Positions 7,782-16,436 of a stretch of 64,000 bases of DNA are shown here, piece after piece (the first letter of the stretch is position 1; every line of letters begins with the position of its first letter). The translations under genes were made by a program, and so were the position numbers. The DNA is from Polymorphospora lycopeni (GTDB lineage Bacteria > Actinomycetota > Actinomycetes > Mycobacteriales > Micromonosporaceae): assembly GCF_042237075.1 (NCBI RefSeq), contig NZ_JBCGDC010000023.1, positions 14,663 through 78,662 on the forward strand. The letters are read 5' to 3'. The notes under the pieces are model-generated. The model was given only the letters and a program-made list of their open reading frames with translations. It searched no databases and had not been told where the DNA came from.

Positions 7782-10613
7782 ATGCGGGTGGCGCGGGCTG
7801 TGTGGGGAGCCGCATGGATCATGCTGTTCCTGGCCGGGGTACCAGTGCTCCTGGTTCGCCTGGCCGGCCTACCCACCCCTGGAGATGTGCCCGACAGGCA
7901 GGCGCTGGTCGCCTGGGTCTCCGAGCCGCTCACGCCCGGTTTCGTCGGCGGCTGTCTGGCCGCCGTCGGGTGGCTGCTCTGGGCTTTGGTGGTGGCGGTG
8001 GCCGTCGCCCGTGTCACGACGAGGTTGTCGTCGCGGCGTCGCTGGCTGGCCCGGGTGCGCCTGCCCGCACCGGTGCAGGGCTTGGCGGCCGCGCTGCTCG
8101 GCGCGGCTGCGGTCAGCTCCGCCAGCCCCGCCCTCGCCCACCCCACTACGCCGGTCGCCGTCACCGACAACCACCCCGACCAGGCCCGCGAGACCCGACC
8201 AACCACCGTCGCCGACGGCCCCGCCACGACCAGGACCGGACAGGCCGGTACGACGGCCGAGTCCGGGCAGGTGACCGTGCGGCGCGGCGACACCCTGTGG
8301 AAGATCGCCGATACCCGCCTGGACGACCCGACCCGCTGGCGCGAGATCTACCGGCTGAACGCCGACCAGTACCCGCTACGGGGCGGATACCACCTACGGC
8401 CCGGCTGGGTCCTGACCCTGCCCACCCCACCAGAAGCCCCGACCGTCCCGCCCAGCCAGCAGCCGCCACCGGCCCCGACCGAGGACCAGTCCCCGCCCAC
8501 CACGGCGGACGGCGGCCCCGTTGCGCCGGCCGCACCGCAGACCAGCGGGCCCACCACCCACGCCCCGTCCGCCGACGGACAAGATCTGGCCGGCGGCCAG
8601 GGTGAGGAGTGCCCGCCGGGGGTGTCGCTGCCCGGCGGCTGGATCGGTATCGGCGTCGCGACCGCGATCATGGCCGCGGCCGCCCTGACAGTGGCCCGCC
8701 GCCGACGCCACGACGGGAAGCCGCCACCGCCGCCCGGCACACCCCTCGACGAAGCCGACCTCGCAGGACTGCCTCCCGTCGTGACCGACATCCAACGCGC
8801 CCTGCTCGACCAGACCAGCACACCCGACACCCAGGCCGACGACGTCGCAACGACCGACGGCTTCGACGATCCCGAGCAGGACAGCCGGCCAGCCGGTGCC
8901 ACCCGCGCCAGCGCCGTACCCGGCCCTGCGTACCTCGACTGGCGGGCGCGCCCGTGGCCGGCTCATGGGCTTGCGGTCACCGGCCCCGGCGCCCTCGCGG
9001 CGGCACGCGGCATCCTGGCCGACGCCCTGACCAACGAGCAGCAAGACGAACCCGACGTCCATGGCCACGTCGTCGTTGACGGCCACACCCTGGCCGCCTT
9101 GACCGGCGGCACCGATCACACCGGCACCGTTCCCGGCCTGACCGTCACCGGCGGCTTGCCGGACGCCCTCGCCCTGCTCGAGCAGGAGATCCTGCACCGC
9201 AGCCGGATCCTCGCCGACCACGACGCCGACACCATCACCGACCTACGAAACACCGTCACTGACGTCGAACCGCTGCCGTCCCTGCTGCTCATCGCCGACG
9301 CCGCCACCGCCGCCCGGGACCATGCCCGCCTCACGGTCCTGCTCACCCAGGGCCACCACCTCGACATCCGAGGCCTACTCCTCGGTGTCTGGCCTGAAAC
9401 CCCGACCGTCACCGTGGCACCCGACGGCGCCACCAGCCCCACGGCGGCCGACGAACCGGACACCTCCCACGGTGGGTGGCTGCCTGTCGTCGACACGGCC
9501 GCCGTCACCGACCTGCTCCAGCTCCTCGCGGAATCGGATGACGGGCAGGCGCCCGCCGGCAGCGCCACCACCACGGAGTCGGCCGCCGTCTCGACCGGTG
9601 GACCCGGCCCTGGCCAGGGCCACAACGACGAAAAGGCCGCCGATCCCTCTCCCACCCGCCCAGACAGCGGCACCCATGCCACAGACAGGAGTCTCCACTC
9701 CGGCGAACGGGAACCCCAGCAGAGCCAGGATGGCAACGCGCGGGCGATCGTCGAATCAGCCGCTACCGGCGGACGCGTGACCACCGAGGCCCGGCCGCCA
9801 AACGACGCGGCGGGCCAGGTGGCGGACGTCGGAGGCCGGGTCCGGGTGCAGGTTCTCGGAGCCGCGCGCATCGTCGACGTCGACACCACGATCCCGCTGC
9901 GGGCCAAGTCCCTCGAACTGCTCGTCTACCTCGCCGTCCACGACGGCGAGGCCACCCAGGACGCGATCCTCGACGACCTGCTCCCCGAGGCCCCCGCAGC
10001 CAAGGCCCCACACCGCCTGCACACCTACGTATCCGCCCTACGCAAGACCCTCAAACTCACCGGCGGCCCCGACACCTACCTCACCCACCCAAGCCACCGC
10101 TACGCCCTCAACCCGCATGCCTTCGACATCGACCTGTGGCGCATGCGCGACGCGATACGCGACGCCGAACGGGCCACCAACGACCTCGACCGCATCACCG
10201 CCCTGCGACGCGCCGTCGACGCCTACGACGGCGGGCTCGCCGACGGCTTCGACTACGAGTGGATCGAGGCGTATCGCGAAGCCATCCGTAGGCAGGCCCG
10301 CGACGCCCACCTCGCCCTCGCCGCCGCCCTGACCGACCCGGCCGAAGCCCTCGCCGTCGTGGAGGCCGCGATCGTCCACGACCCGTACGCCGAACCGCTC
10401 TACCAGCAGGCGATGCACGCCCACGCCGCCCTCGGACAGCCCGACCAGATCCGAGCCCTACACCAGACCCTGGCACGCCGCCTACAAGAGATCGACGCCG
10501 AACCCAGCCCCGACACCACCGCCCTGGCAGACCAGCTCACCGCCAGCGTGCGACAACACCGGGGCGTGGGCCGGCGGAACGGCGGAGCCCCACAGCGGCG
10601 GGGGCGGGCATGA
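7782..10613 (+). CDS. Membrane-anchored LysM-BTAD regulatory protein
   Basis: ATG at 7782 is chosen because GGAGGA lies just upstream and the membrane segment begins at once; the frame is open further left but looks non-coding. The 943-residue protein has two N-terminal membrane segments (about 8-28 and 50-80), a third hydrophobic stretch near 110, a LysM domain at about 164-214 (VTVRRGDTLWKIAD to PGWVLTLP), another membrane segment near 290, a long Pro/Ala/Thr-rich linker, and a C-terminal winged-helix plus BTAD/TPR region from about 685 (VRVQVLGAARIV). LysM suggests peptidoglycan contact, so it could link wall state to conjugation gene control. It is paralogous to the protein at 994 and overlaps the next gene by ATGA. 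Confidence 0.85.
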   Translation: MRVARAVWGAAWIMLFLAGVPVLLVRLAGLPTPGDVPDRQALVAWVSEPLTPGFVGGCLAAVGWLLWALVVAVAVARVTTRLSSRRRWLARVRLPAPVQGLAAALLGAAAVSSASPALAHPTTPVAVTDNHPDQARETRPTTVADGPATTRTGQAGTTAESGQVTVRRGDTLWKIADTRLDDPTRWREIYRLNADQYPLRGGYHLRPGWVLTLPTPPEAPTVPPSQQPPPAPTEDQSPPTTADGGPVAPAAPQTSGPTTHAPSADGQDLAGGQGEECPPGVSLPGGWIGIGVATAIMAAAALTVARRRRHDGKPPPPPGTPLDEADLAGLPPVVTDIQRALLDQTSTPDTQADDVATTDGFDDPEQDSRPAGATRASAVPGPAYLDWRARPWPAHGLAVTGPGALAAARGILADALTNEQQDEPDVHGHVVVDGHTLAALTGGTDHTGTVPGLTVTGGLPDALALLEQEILHRSRILADHDADTITDLRNTVTDVEPLPSLLLIADAATAARDHARLTVLLTQGHHLDIRGLLLGVWPETPTVTVAPDGATSPTAADEPDTSHGGWLPVVDTAAVTDLLQLLAESDDGQAPAGSATTTESAAVSTGGPGPGQGHNDEKAADPSPTRPDSGTHATDRSLHSGEREPQQSQDGNARAIVESAATGGRVTTEARPPNDAAGQVADVGGRVRVQVLGAARIVDVDTTIPLRAKSLELLVYLAVHDGEATQDAILDDLLPEAPAAKAPHRLHTYVSALRKTLKLTGGPDTYLTHPSHRYALNPHAFDIDLWRMRDAIRDAERATNDLDRITALRRAVDAYDGGLADGFDYEWIEAYREAIRRQARDAHLALAAALTDPAEALAVVEAAIVHDPYAEPLYQQAMHAHAALGQPDQIRALHQTLARRLQEIDAEPSPDTTALADQLTASVRQHRGVGRRNGGAPQRRGRA

Positions 10614-11962
10614 GCACCACGATCACCGGCCCCGACACCGCGAAACGGCGACCAGCGGACGACGCCGCAACCAGCCAGGGCGACGGCCGGCGGCGGGCGT
10701 TGGTGCACCGGTCACCGCACACCGTGTCCGCACACGGCGACCTCGACGCCGACCTTGCCAAGGCCGTCCGGCACGCGGCCCGACTGCGCCAGGGCTTCTA
10801 CGTCCTGGTGCTGCTGGTCGCCCTCGTCGGGCAGGTCACCGGCGCCGTTCAGACCCTGGACATCCCACTGCTCGTCGCGGTCCCGGCCGTCGCCGCCCTG
10901 GAACTCGGCGGCGTGGTCGTCATGGTCAACGCCGACGTACGCCGCCGCCTCGGCGAACGCGCCCTCGCCTCACGGCTGCTCTCCGCCGCGATCGCCGCTG
11001 CGGCCGTCGCGTTCAACTGGGCCGCACACCCCGACCACCTGCACGGCGGCTTCTTCTCCTTCATGTCCGCGCTCGGCTACGCCGTATGGGTGATGCACGC
11101 CGGCAACCAGCGACGCGACCGGCTACGCGCCACCGGCGACCTCCCACCAACACCACCGGCCTACGAGATGCTCGGACACTGGCTCCGCCACCCCGTCATC
11201 ACCTCACGGGCACGCACGCTGGCCAAGGCCGATGGCCTCGACCTGTACGAGTCCCTCACCGCCGCCCGCACCGCAATTCACCGCGAACGCCGCGACGCTG
11301 CCATCGCCAAGGTCCTGCGCCGAAAGATCAGGAAGACGGTCGACCCGACGATGGCGGACATCGCGGTACAGGTCTACGACCTCGACGAGATCGCCACGCG
11401 GCTGGCCGCCACCGCAGACTACGACGGCCTCACCGCGCTCATCTCCACAGACCTCACCCCACAGCGAATCATCGGGAACAACACGGACGGGCTGAGGCCG
11501 AACCGAGCACGACACGACCGTACGGAGAAGACGACCTCCGTCGATCACTCGCCACGATCGGTCTGGGCGGCGACGTCGGAGGCGATCGTCATCAACGCGC
11601 GGGACACCGCCGGGCGGGGCACGATCTTCGCGCCGGAGTCGGCATGGGTTCCCCCGCCGTCCGACAGCACACCGGACCTCGACGGGGGCCTGCAAGGTGC
11701 GGCGGAGGCCGTCCCGGCCGACGACATGACAAGAGACGATGACCGCCACGACGGCGGCCCCGCCGTCGTCGGGCCGGAGCGCGACGATCCACGGGCACCG
11801 ACCGAGACGGCGGAGGCTGTCGCCTACTGGCTCGGCGTGGACCCGGAGATGGACCTCGAGGTGATCGCCGGCCGGATCGGCAAGTCCCTGCGATCGGTCT
11901 ACCGGCACCTTCCCCCGGACTACCCACGAAAGCCCGGAGTACCACGGGCACGAGGCCGGTAG
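10610..11962 (+). CDS. DUF2637-like membrane protein with C-terminal helix-turn-helix
   Basis: ATG at 10610 overlaps the stop of the LysM-BTAD gene (ATGA). The 450 residues contain a basic disordered N-terminus, then four closely spaced membrane helices (about 63-165), as in the DUF2637 family common on actinobacterial plasmids and integrative elements, then a charged cytosolic part. The end (about 400-445) reads as a helix-turn-helix: AVAYWLGVDPEMDLEVIA followed by RIGKSLRSVYRHL. Coupling to the BTAD gene suggests the two work together at the membrane. Function is unknown; the domain calls are by eye. Confidence 0.7.
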   Translation: MSTTITGPDTAKRRPADDAATSQGDGRRRALVHRSPHTVSAHGDLDADLAKAVRHAARLRQGFYVLVLLVALVGQVTGAVQTLDIPLLVAVPAVAALELGGVVVMVNADVRRRLGERALASRLLSAAIAAAAVAFNWAAHPDHLHGGFFSFMSALGYAVWVMHAGNQRRDRLRATGDLPPTPPAYEMLGHWLRHPVITSRARTLAKADGLDLYESLTAARTAIHRERRDAAIAKVLRRKIRKTVDPTMADIAVQVYDLDEIATRLAATADYDGLTALISTDLTPQRIIGNNTDGLRPNRARHDRTEKTTSVDHSPRSVWAATSEAIVINARDTAGRGTIFAPESAWVPPPSDSTPDLDGGLQGAAEAVPADDMTRDDDRHDGGPAVVGPERDDPRAPTETAEAVAYWLGVDPEMDLEVIAGRIGKSLRSVYRHLPPDYPRKPGVPRARGR

Positions 11963-12028
11963 CACGCATTCGGCGACGGTTGACCGGGAGTTCCGACGCT
12001 GACTGGCGCGTCCACAACAGAGTCATCA

Positions 12029-12583
12029 GTGGATAGTTGCCGTCGAGCCGGCGAGAGCAGCAGCCGGCAGTTCTGGTACCAACTCCAGGTGGCCTACTTC
12101 GAAGACCTGAGCGCCTACAGCTACACCGACGTCGACACCATCGAAATGGACTGGGGGTGGCTTCAACTTCGGCCCGGATACGACCGGATCAACGTCGGTT
12201 GGCTCGATGCCTCGCGCGCGTTCGAGCAAGGTCCTACGCCGACCTGGTTCGCCGGCGCGCTGCTAGACATCATCGTGGTCCCGCGCATCAACACGATGCG
12301 CGGATACCATCGGTGCCAGTTTTGCCCGGCGCGCTCGGACGGGTCGATGCTCTCGGTGGGCCATGCGAGCGGCGCGATCTTGCTTGGACACACGGAGATC
12401 AGGGTGCCGGCCGGGCCGGGCCGGATGTTCGCCGCACCCTCACTCATTTGGCACTACGTCACCGCTCATTCCTACCGGCCACCAACGGAGTTCATCGAAG
12501 CTGTAGGGCGGTACGACCACGGCTGGGCCTCAGAGCCGAGCCCGTGGATCCCTCCCACTGCCGAGCGCATCACGTTCGACTGA
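12029..12583 (+). CDS. Conserved hypothetical protein with CxxC zinc-knuckle-like motif
   Basis: GTG at 12029 is the first start; the conserved part begins near residue 14, so a slightly later start is possible. The 184-residue soluble protein shows a pattern seen in a widespread family of unknown function: NVGWLD, then GYHRCQFCP, GHTEIRVP, APSLIWHYVTAHSY and PPTEFIEAV. The Cys pair and nearby His could bind a metal. It stands alone, 66 bp after the membrane-HTH gene, and is followed by a strong hairpin at 12760. No role can be assigned. Confidence 0.7.
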   Translation: MDSCRRAGESSSRQFWYQLQVAYFEDLSAYSYTDVDTIEMDWGWLQLRPGYDRINVGWLDASRAFEQGPTPTWFAGALLDIIVVPRINTMRGYHRCQFCPARSDGSMLSVGHASGAILLGHTEIRVPAGPGRMFAAPSLIWHYVTAHSYRPPTEFIEAVGRYDHGWASEPSPWIPPTAERITFD

Positions 12584-13079
12584 ATTGCGGGCGCTCGTTG
12601 GCATGATGCAGGTCGCTGCATGAGCATGGTCAGCTACTACACCAACGCCGGACACCAGCGCCCGAAGGCATGGAGGACATCCGGTCCGGGCTGCTTAGTG
12701 TAGGCGCACCCAACAGGATGTGTAGGGCGGCTATGACGACTATGCCGGCTCCCAGGGCGGGGATGGGACGCCGAATTCCGGCGTCCCATCCCTGACTGAC
12801 TTTCAGGCGACTACGTTGTGATCAGTGCCCCTCGAGCGAACGCTTCCGGGGGACTGCGCGCAGGTCGGTACGGCATAGGTGGTTCGGTGGTGAAGCGCGC
12901 CGGCTGGTCCAGGCGCCAGCGGCGGCGTCGGGGACGTTGATGCCAGTGGGGATGGACAGGGTGCGCGTGTCGGAGAACTCTCGTCGGCCGTGGCCGCACG
13001 CCTATGAGGAGGCCGCCCTGGGGCAGAGGGCTGGAGCGGCCTCCTCGAACTCTCGATCAGCACATGAAGGCCTGCCGGG
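12584..13079. other. Gene-free region between convergent genes
   Basis: About 500 bp between a rightward hypothetical gene and the leftward VWA gene. It holds the strong hairpin at 12760-12792. Short open frames here (for example about 12803-13063, leftward) are Pro/Arg-rich with no start site or similarity and are taken as chance. Nothing else is seen. Confidence 0.5.
12760..12792. terminator. Perfect 14-bp stem hairpin, likely bidirectional terminator
   Basis: GGGATGGGACGCCG at 12760-12773 pairs perfectly with 12779-12792 across a 5-nt loop (AATTC). It lies between convergent genes. There is no T tract, as is common for terminators in GC-rich actinobacteria. Confidence 0.7.
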
Positions 13080-14729
13080 TCAGGCGGCGGCGAGCGCCTC
13101 GATGGCTGCCTGGCCGATGAGGTTGATACAGGTGGTGGGGTCCTCGACCATGATGATGGTCGTGTTGTCGTAAGCCCTGGTAGGCCAGTGGTGGTTTGCG
13201 GGGGCGAGCCACAGCACGGCGCATCCGGTCTTGTGGAGGCTGGTGATGGTGGCTTGGGCTTGGTCGGGGTTGACGTAGTGGCCGTCGGAGACGACGACGA
13301 GTAGTCGTGCCGTGCCAGGGGTGGACAGGTGCAGGAGCCGGTCGGCTTCGGCGCAGGCCTCGACGAACCTCTCGGTTCCGGCGTCGGCGCGCATGTCGCG
13401 GACCTTGGTGGGTCTGCGGCCGGGTGGGATGAGGACGGTGATCCGGTCGCCGTAGGCGAGGGTGGCGGTGGTGGCGCCGGCGCGGGTAGCGGCTTGGGCG
13501 ACGATCCACGCGGCGGAGGACATGGGGGCGGCGAAGTCGTGCATGGAGCCGGAGGCGTCGATCAGGATCGCGACGGTCAGTTCGGGGTCGGGGACGGGTC
13601 TGCGTACGGTGCGTTGCCAGGGTTGGGCGGTGGGGGTGGCGCCGGTGGCTCGTTGGGCGGCGAGGGTGACGGCGGCGCGGGTGCGTAGCCGTCCGGGTGG
13701 GCTGGTGCTGGGCTGGGTGGTGCGGACGGGTTCGCGGTGGCGGGCGCGTCGGAGCAGGGCGGTGAGCCGGTTCACGGCGTGATGTTCGGCGTCGGTCGGT
13801 TCGCGTTCCTGCCAGGTGATCGGTGTGTCGGTGTCGACGTGGCGGCCGGGTCCGCCGGTCCGTGTGCTGTCGTGTGCGGGTTGTGGGGTGTCGGTGGGGT
13901 TGAGGCGGATGGTGTCGAGGGCGATCACGATCGTCGCGGCGATGGTGCTGGTGGCGGCGTCGTCGGCGGGCAGGTCGGGGCTGGTGGTGGGGTCGATGCC
14001 GAGCAGTCGGCACCACCGCTCGCCGAGGGTCACCATGGTGTCGACGTCGGTGTCGTCGACGGTCTGGGCCTCTTGCCAGATCGTGCGGAGGCCTTTGAGG
14101 AGCTTGCGGCCGAGGACTTTGGTGATGGCGCGTCGTGGTTCGCGGACGTCGCCGTTGTAGAGGATCTTCGCGTCGACGCGGGCGAGGAGCAGGCCGGCGG
14201 CGTAGGCGGCGCTCCATGTGGTGTCGGTGGCGGTGTCGGTGGGGTCGATGATGCTGGTGACGGCGCGGCGCAGCCACCGGCGGTCTCGGGGCCGGGCCGC
14301 GCGGTAGCGGGCTTCGATCCGTGATTCCTCAAGTAGGAGTGCGGCTTCGCGGACGACGGGTGGCACGCTGGGCGGCGGGTCCCACTTGGAGTGGATGACG
14401 TGGGCGCATTCGTGGAGCAGGACCCCGTAGGCGACGGGAGCCTTCGCCCTTGCCCTGTGTACGGAGCGGCGGGGGTCGGCGATGGCCGGGTCGGGGATGA
14501 GGTCGGCGTCGATCTGGATCTGGGCGGTGGCCGGGTAGCTGCGTCCTGGTGAGCCGCCGGCCGCGGCGGGGGCGACGGTGACGTGGGCGTCGGTGCGGCT
14601 GGTGAGCCGCGCGGCGTGCCTGGTCCAGGCCACCGACCAGGGATCCCACGGCGACGTGGCCGCCGCCGTGGTCGCTGCTGGGGTTGGGCTGGTGCCGGAG
14701 GTGACGACGTGTGCGGAAACGCTGGTCAT
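13080..14729 (-). CDS. CobT/CoxE-like VWA-domain protein with HExxH-type motif
   Basis: ATG at 14729 (MTSVSAHVV) gives 549 residues; it begins 14 bp after the MoxR-like gene. The first third carries HECAH at about 106-110 within LLHECAHVIHSKW, followed 25 residues later by LLLEESRIEARY, a zincin-like layout. The C-terminal third is a von Willebrand factor A domain with MIDAS sequence DASGS (391-395) and a later SDGH. A partner ATPase of the MoxR/CobS class lies directly upstream, and MoxR-VWA pairs act as chaperone-like remodelling machines in other systems (CobS-CobT, CoxD-CoxE). The substrate here is unknown; a role in element replication or conjugation is inferred from context. Confidence 0.8.
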   Translation of the reverse strand: MTSVSAHVVTSGTSPTPAATTAAATSPWDPWSVAWTRHAARLTSRTDAHVTVAPAAAGGSPGRSYPATAQIQIDADLIPDPAIADPRRSVHRARAKAPVAYGVLLHECAHVIHSKWDPPPSVPPVVREAALLLEESRIEARYRAARPRDRRWLRRAVTSIIDPTDTATDTTWSAAYAAGLLLARVDAKILYNGDVREPRRAITKVLGRKLLKGLRTIWQEAQTVDDTDVDTMVTLGERWCRLLGIDPTTSPDLPADDAATSTIAATIVIALDTIRLNPTDTPQPAHDSTRTGGPGRHVDTDTPITWQEREPTDAEHHAVNRLTALLRRARHREPVRTTQPSTSPPGRLRTRAAVTLAAQRATGATPTAQPWQRTVRRPVPDPELTVAILIDASGSMHDFAAPMSSAAWIVAQAATRAGATTATLAYGDRITVLIPPGRRPTKVRDMRADAGTERFVEACAEADRLLHLSTPGTARLLVVVSDGHYVNPDQAQATITSLHKTGCAVLWLAPANHHWPTRAYDNTTIIMVEDPTTCINLIGQAAIEALAAA

Positions 14730-14743
14730 GGAAGGGGCTGCCT

Positions 14744-15892
14744 CTACTTCTGCTTGCCGAGGGTGAGTGGGGTGATCGCGGCGCCGCGGTAGGCGCGTTG
14801 GAGGGCCTCGACGACCGCTGGCCGGTCGGGTTCCGGCGCGATCGCGGCCAGGTTCGCCACCGCCGCGGGCAGGCCGAGGCTCGCGGCGATGCGCTTGAAC
14901 GCCAGCAGCTCCCGTAGTTGGGGTGCCCAGTCGATCTCGTGCTTGCTCAGTCGCTGGTTGAGGGTGATGGCGGCGTCGATGGCGCCGTGGGGGACGCCGA
15001 GGGAGCGGGCGAGGTCGAAGTCGGTGGTGACCTCGATGTGGACGGAGAAGCGGCTGGCGAGGGCTTCGGTGAGGATGGCGCCGTGGACGCCGGGGTTGTG
15101 GCCGGCGCAGACGAAGAAGCCGTCGGTGGCGGTGACGGTCTCGTTGTGGTGGGCGGTGATGGTGATCGTGGCGCGGCCGTCCATCGCGGGGTATAGGACG
15201 GCGAGTACGCGGGGTGGGATGAGGGTGGCGTCGTCGATGAACAGGGCGCGGCCTTCGCGCATGGCGGTGACGAGGGGGCCGTGGGAGAACTCGAATCCGC
15301 CGTCGGGTAGTGGGACGTAGTTTCCGACGAGGTCCTCGACGGTGGTGTCGCCGTGGCCGGCGACGGTGATCGCGTCGGGGTAGGCGGCCTCGATGAGGCT
15401 GGTCTTGCCGGTGCCGGGCGGCCCGTAGAGCAGGACGGCGATCTTGTCGCCGCGTAGCTTGCGGAGGACTTCGATGTCGGTGCCATCGCCGAGCTGGCGG
15501 GGCAGGTACCAGTCGCCGTTGGGGCGCAGTACGGCGCCGGGCCGTGGCGGCACCGGCCCGCCCGGAGCCGCCGCTGGCGCCGCCGGGGCAGGGGTGAGGG
15601 CGGCGGCTGGGGTGGGGATGGCGCCGTAGCCGGCGCGGGCCTTGAACGCGGCCAGCCCGAGCGCGGTGATGGTGTACCGGCGGGGCGGGCCGGCGGACAT
15701 CGTGGCCCAGCCGCGATCGGTGAGCCGGTTCAGGGCTGAGCCGATGGCGCCGGACGACCGGCCGGGCAACGCCTTGCCGATGTCGGTGATGGAGAAGGCG
15801 CGGCTCGGCTCGTCCGCGAGGAGGTTGACCACGGGCCAGAACATCGGGCGTGGTTTGGCTTTCGGCTTGGCGGGGTGGGTGGGGGTGGTCAC
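14744..15892 (-). CDS. MoxR/CobS-like AAA+ ATPase with N-terminal winged helix
   Basis: GTG at 15892 is preferred over upstream options because GGAGGT lies 6-11 bp before it, giving 382 residues. Residues 15-95 look like a winged helix (FSITDIGKALPGRSSGAIGSAL type). A proline/alanine linker follows, then an AAA+ core with Walker A GPPGTGKTS at 157-165, Walker B ALFIDDA near 216, and a sensor-like CAGHNPG. This is the MoxR/CobS/NorQ group. It is followed by the VWA gene, its expected partner. Fusion of a DNA-binding-like domain to a MoxR ATPase suggests that the remodelled target may be DNA-bound, which is inference. Confidence 0.85.
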   Translation of the reverse strand: MTTPTHPAKPKAKPRPMFWPVVNLLADEPSRAFSITDIGKALPGRSSGAIGSALNRLTDRGWATMSAGPPRRYTITALGLAAFKARAGYGAIPTPAAALTPAPAAPAAAPGGPVPPRPGAVLRPNGDWYLPRQLGDGTDIEVLRKLRGDKIAVLLYGPPGTGKTSLIEAAYPDAITVAGHGDTTVEDLVGNYVPLPDGGFEFSHGPLVTAMREGRALFIDDATLIPPRVLAVLYPAMDGRATITITAHHNETVTATDGFFVCAGHNPGVHGAILTEALASRFSVHIEVTTDFDLARSLGVPHGAIDAAITLNQRLSKHEIDWAPQLRELLAFKRIAASLGLPAAVANLAAIAPEPDRPAVVEALQRAYRGAAITPLTLGKQK

Positions 15893-16058
15893 CGGGCACC
15901 TCCAACAGTGGCTGCGGGCGGCGTGCAACCGATACCTGCCGGCCTGGGGGTGCTCAAGTCGTCGCGGTCGCGGCCCGACGTCGGCGGCTGCCCGGTGGGG
16001 CGTCGGTCGTGGCGGGACTGTTTCTGGTGTGACATGGGGTGCTCCTTCGGCGTTGAAA

Positions 16059-16091
16059 GCCGCCGCGCGCCCTCCCGGGGCGCGCGGCGGC
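16059..16091. terminator. Perfect 14-bp GC-rich hairpin
   Basis: GCCGCCGCGCGCCC at 16059-16072 pairs perfectly with 16078-16091 across TCCCG. It lies downstream of the leftward gene ending at 16437 and upstream of the ATPase gene, the position expected of a terminator between two leftward units. No T tract. Confidence 0.65.
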
Positions 16092-16393
16092 GGTGGTTGA
16101 TCCGCTGCGGGTGGGAAGAGCGCGCGTAGCCGAGCGGCGGCTACGCGGAGCGGTACTCAGGTCGGGCGCCTACCGTTCGGCGCGGCGGCTGGGATCGGGA
16201 ACGGCATCGGCCCTGCGCGGGGGTTCTAGTGGCTGCGGACAGGGCTCACCGGTCGAGCCATCACCGGCGGGACACCGCGCCCCGGACGGTCGTGGCGCGG
16301 GTCGGTGGCTTCTGCCCGGCCTGGCCGGGCGGTGGCACGACGATCGGGACGGATCCCGTCGCCGGCCGCCGCGCCGCCCCTTTTACGACAGGC

Positions 16394-16436
16394 CTGTCCA
16401 CGGGCGGATCCGCCTGTGGGCAACCGCTGTGGATAA
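16394..16436. promoter_or_regulatory. Cluster of DnaA-box-like nonamers, possible origin region
   Basis: TGTGGATAA at 16428-16436 is the exact complement of the classical DnaA box TTATCCACA. TGTGGGCAA at 16415-16423 is one mismatch from TTGTCCACA on the other strand, and CTGTCCACG at 16394-16402 matches that actinobacterial box at 7 of 9 positions. They surround the palindrome GGCGGATCCGCC. Such clusters mark replication origins or DnaA-controlled promoters; which applies here is not decided by sequence. Confidence 0.45.

Larger units (their letters stand above)
15893..16436. other. Regulatory gap with hairpin and DnaA-box-like cluster
   Basis: This 544-bp gap separates two leftward gene groups. 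It contains the leader of the ATPase gene, a perfect 14-bp hairpin (16059-16091), the palindrome GGCGGATCCGCC at 16403-16414 and three DnaA-box-like nonamers at 16394-16436. No convincing gene is seen. Confidence 0.5.

Noticed and set aside
12803..13063. Leftward 86-residue frame after the VWA gene
   Set aside because: Pro/Arg/Ser-rich, no ribosome site, no recognisable similarity.
14730..15905. N-terminal extension of the VWA frame across the ATPase gene
   Set aside because: The extension is antisense-free but frame-shifted overlap of the ATPase coding region with Arg-rich content; the VWA start at 14729 fits the gene spacing.
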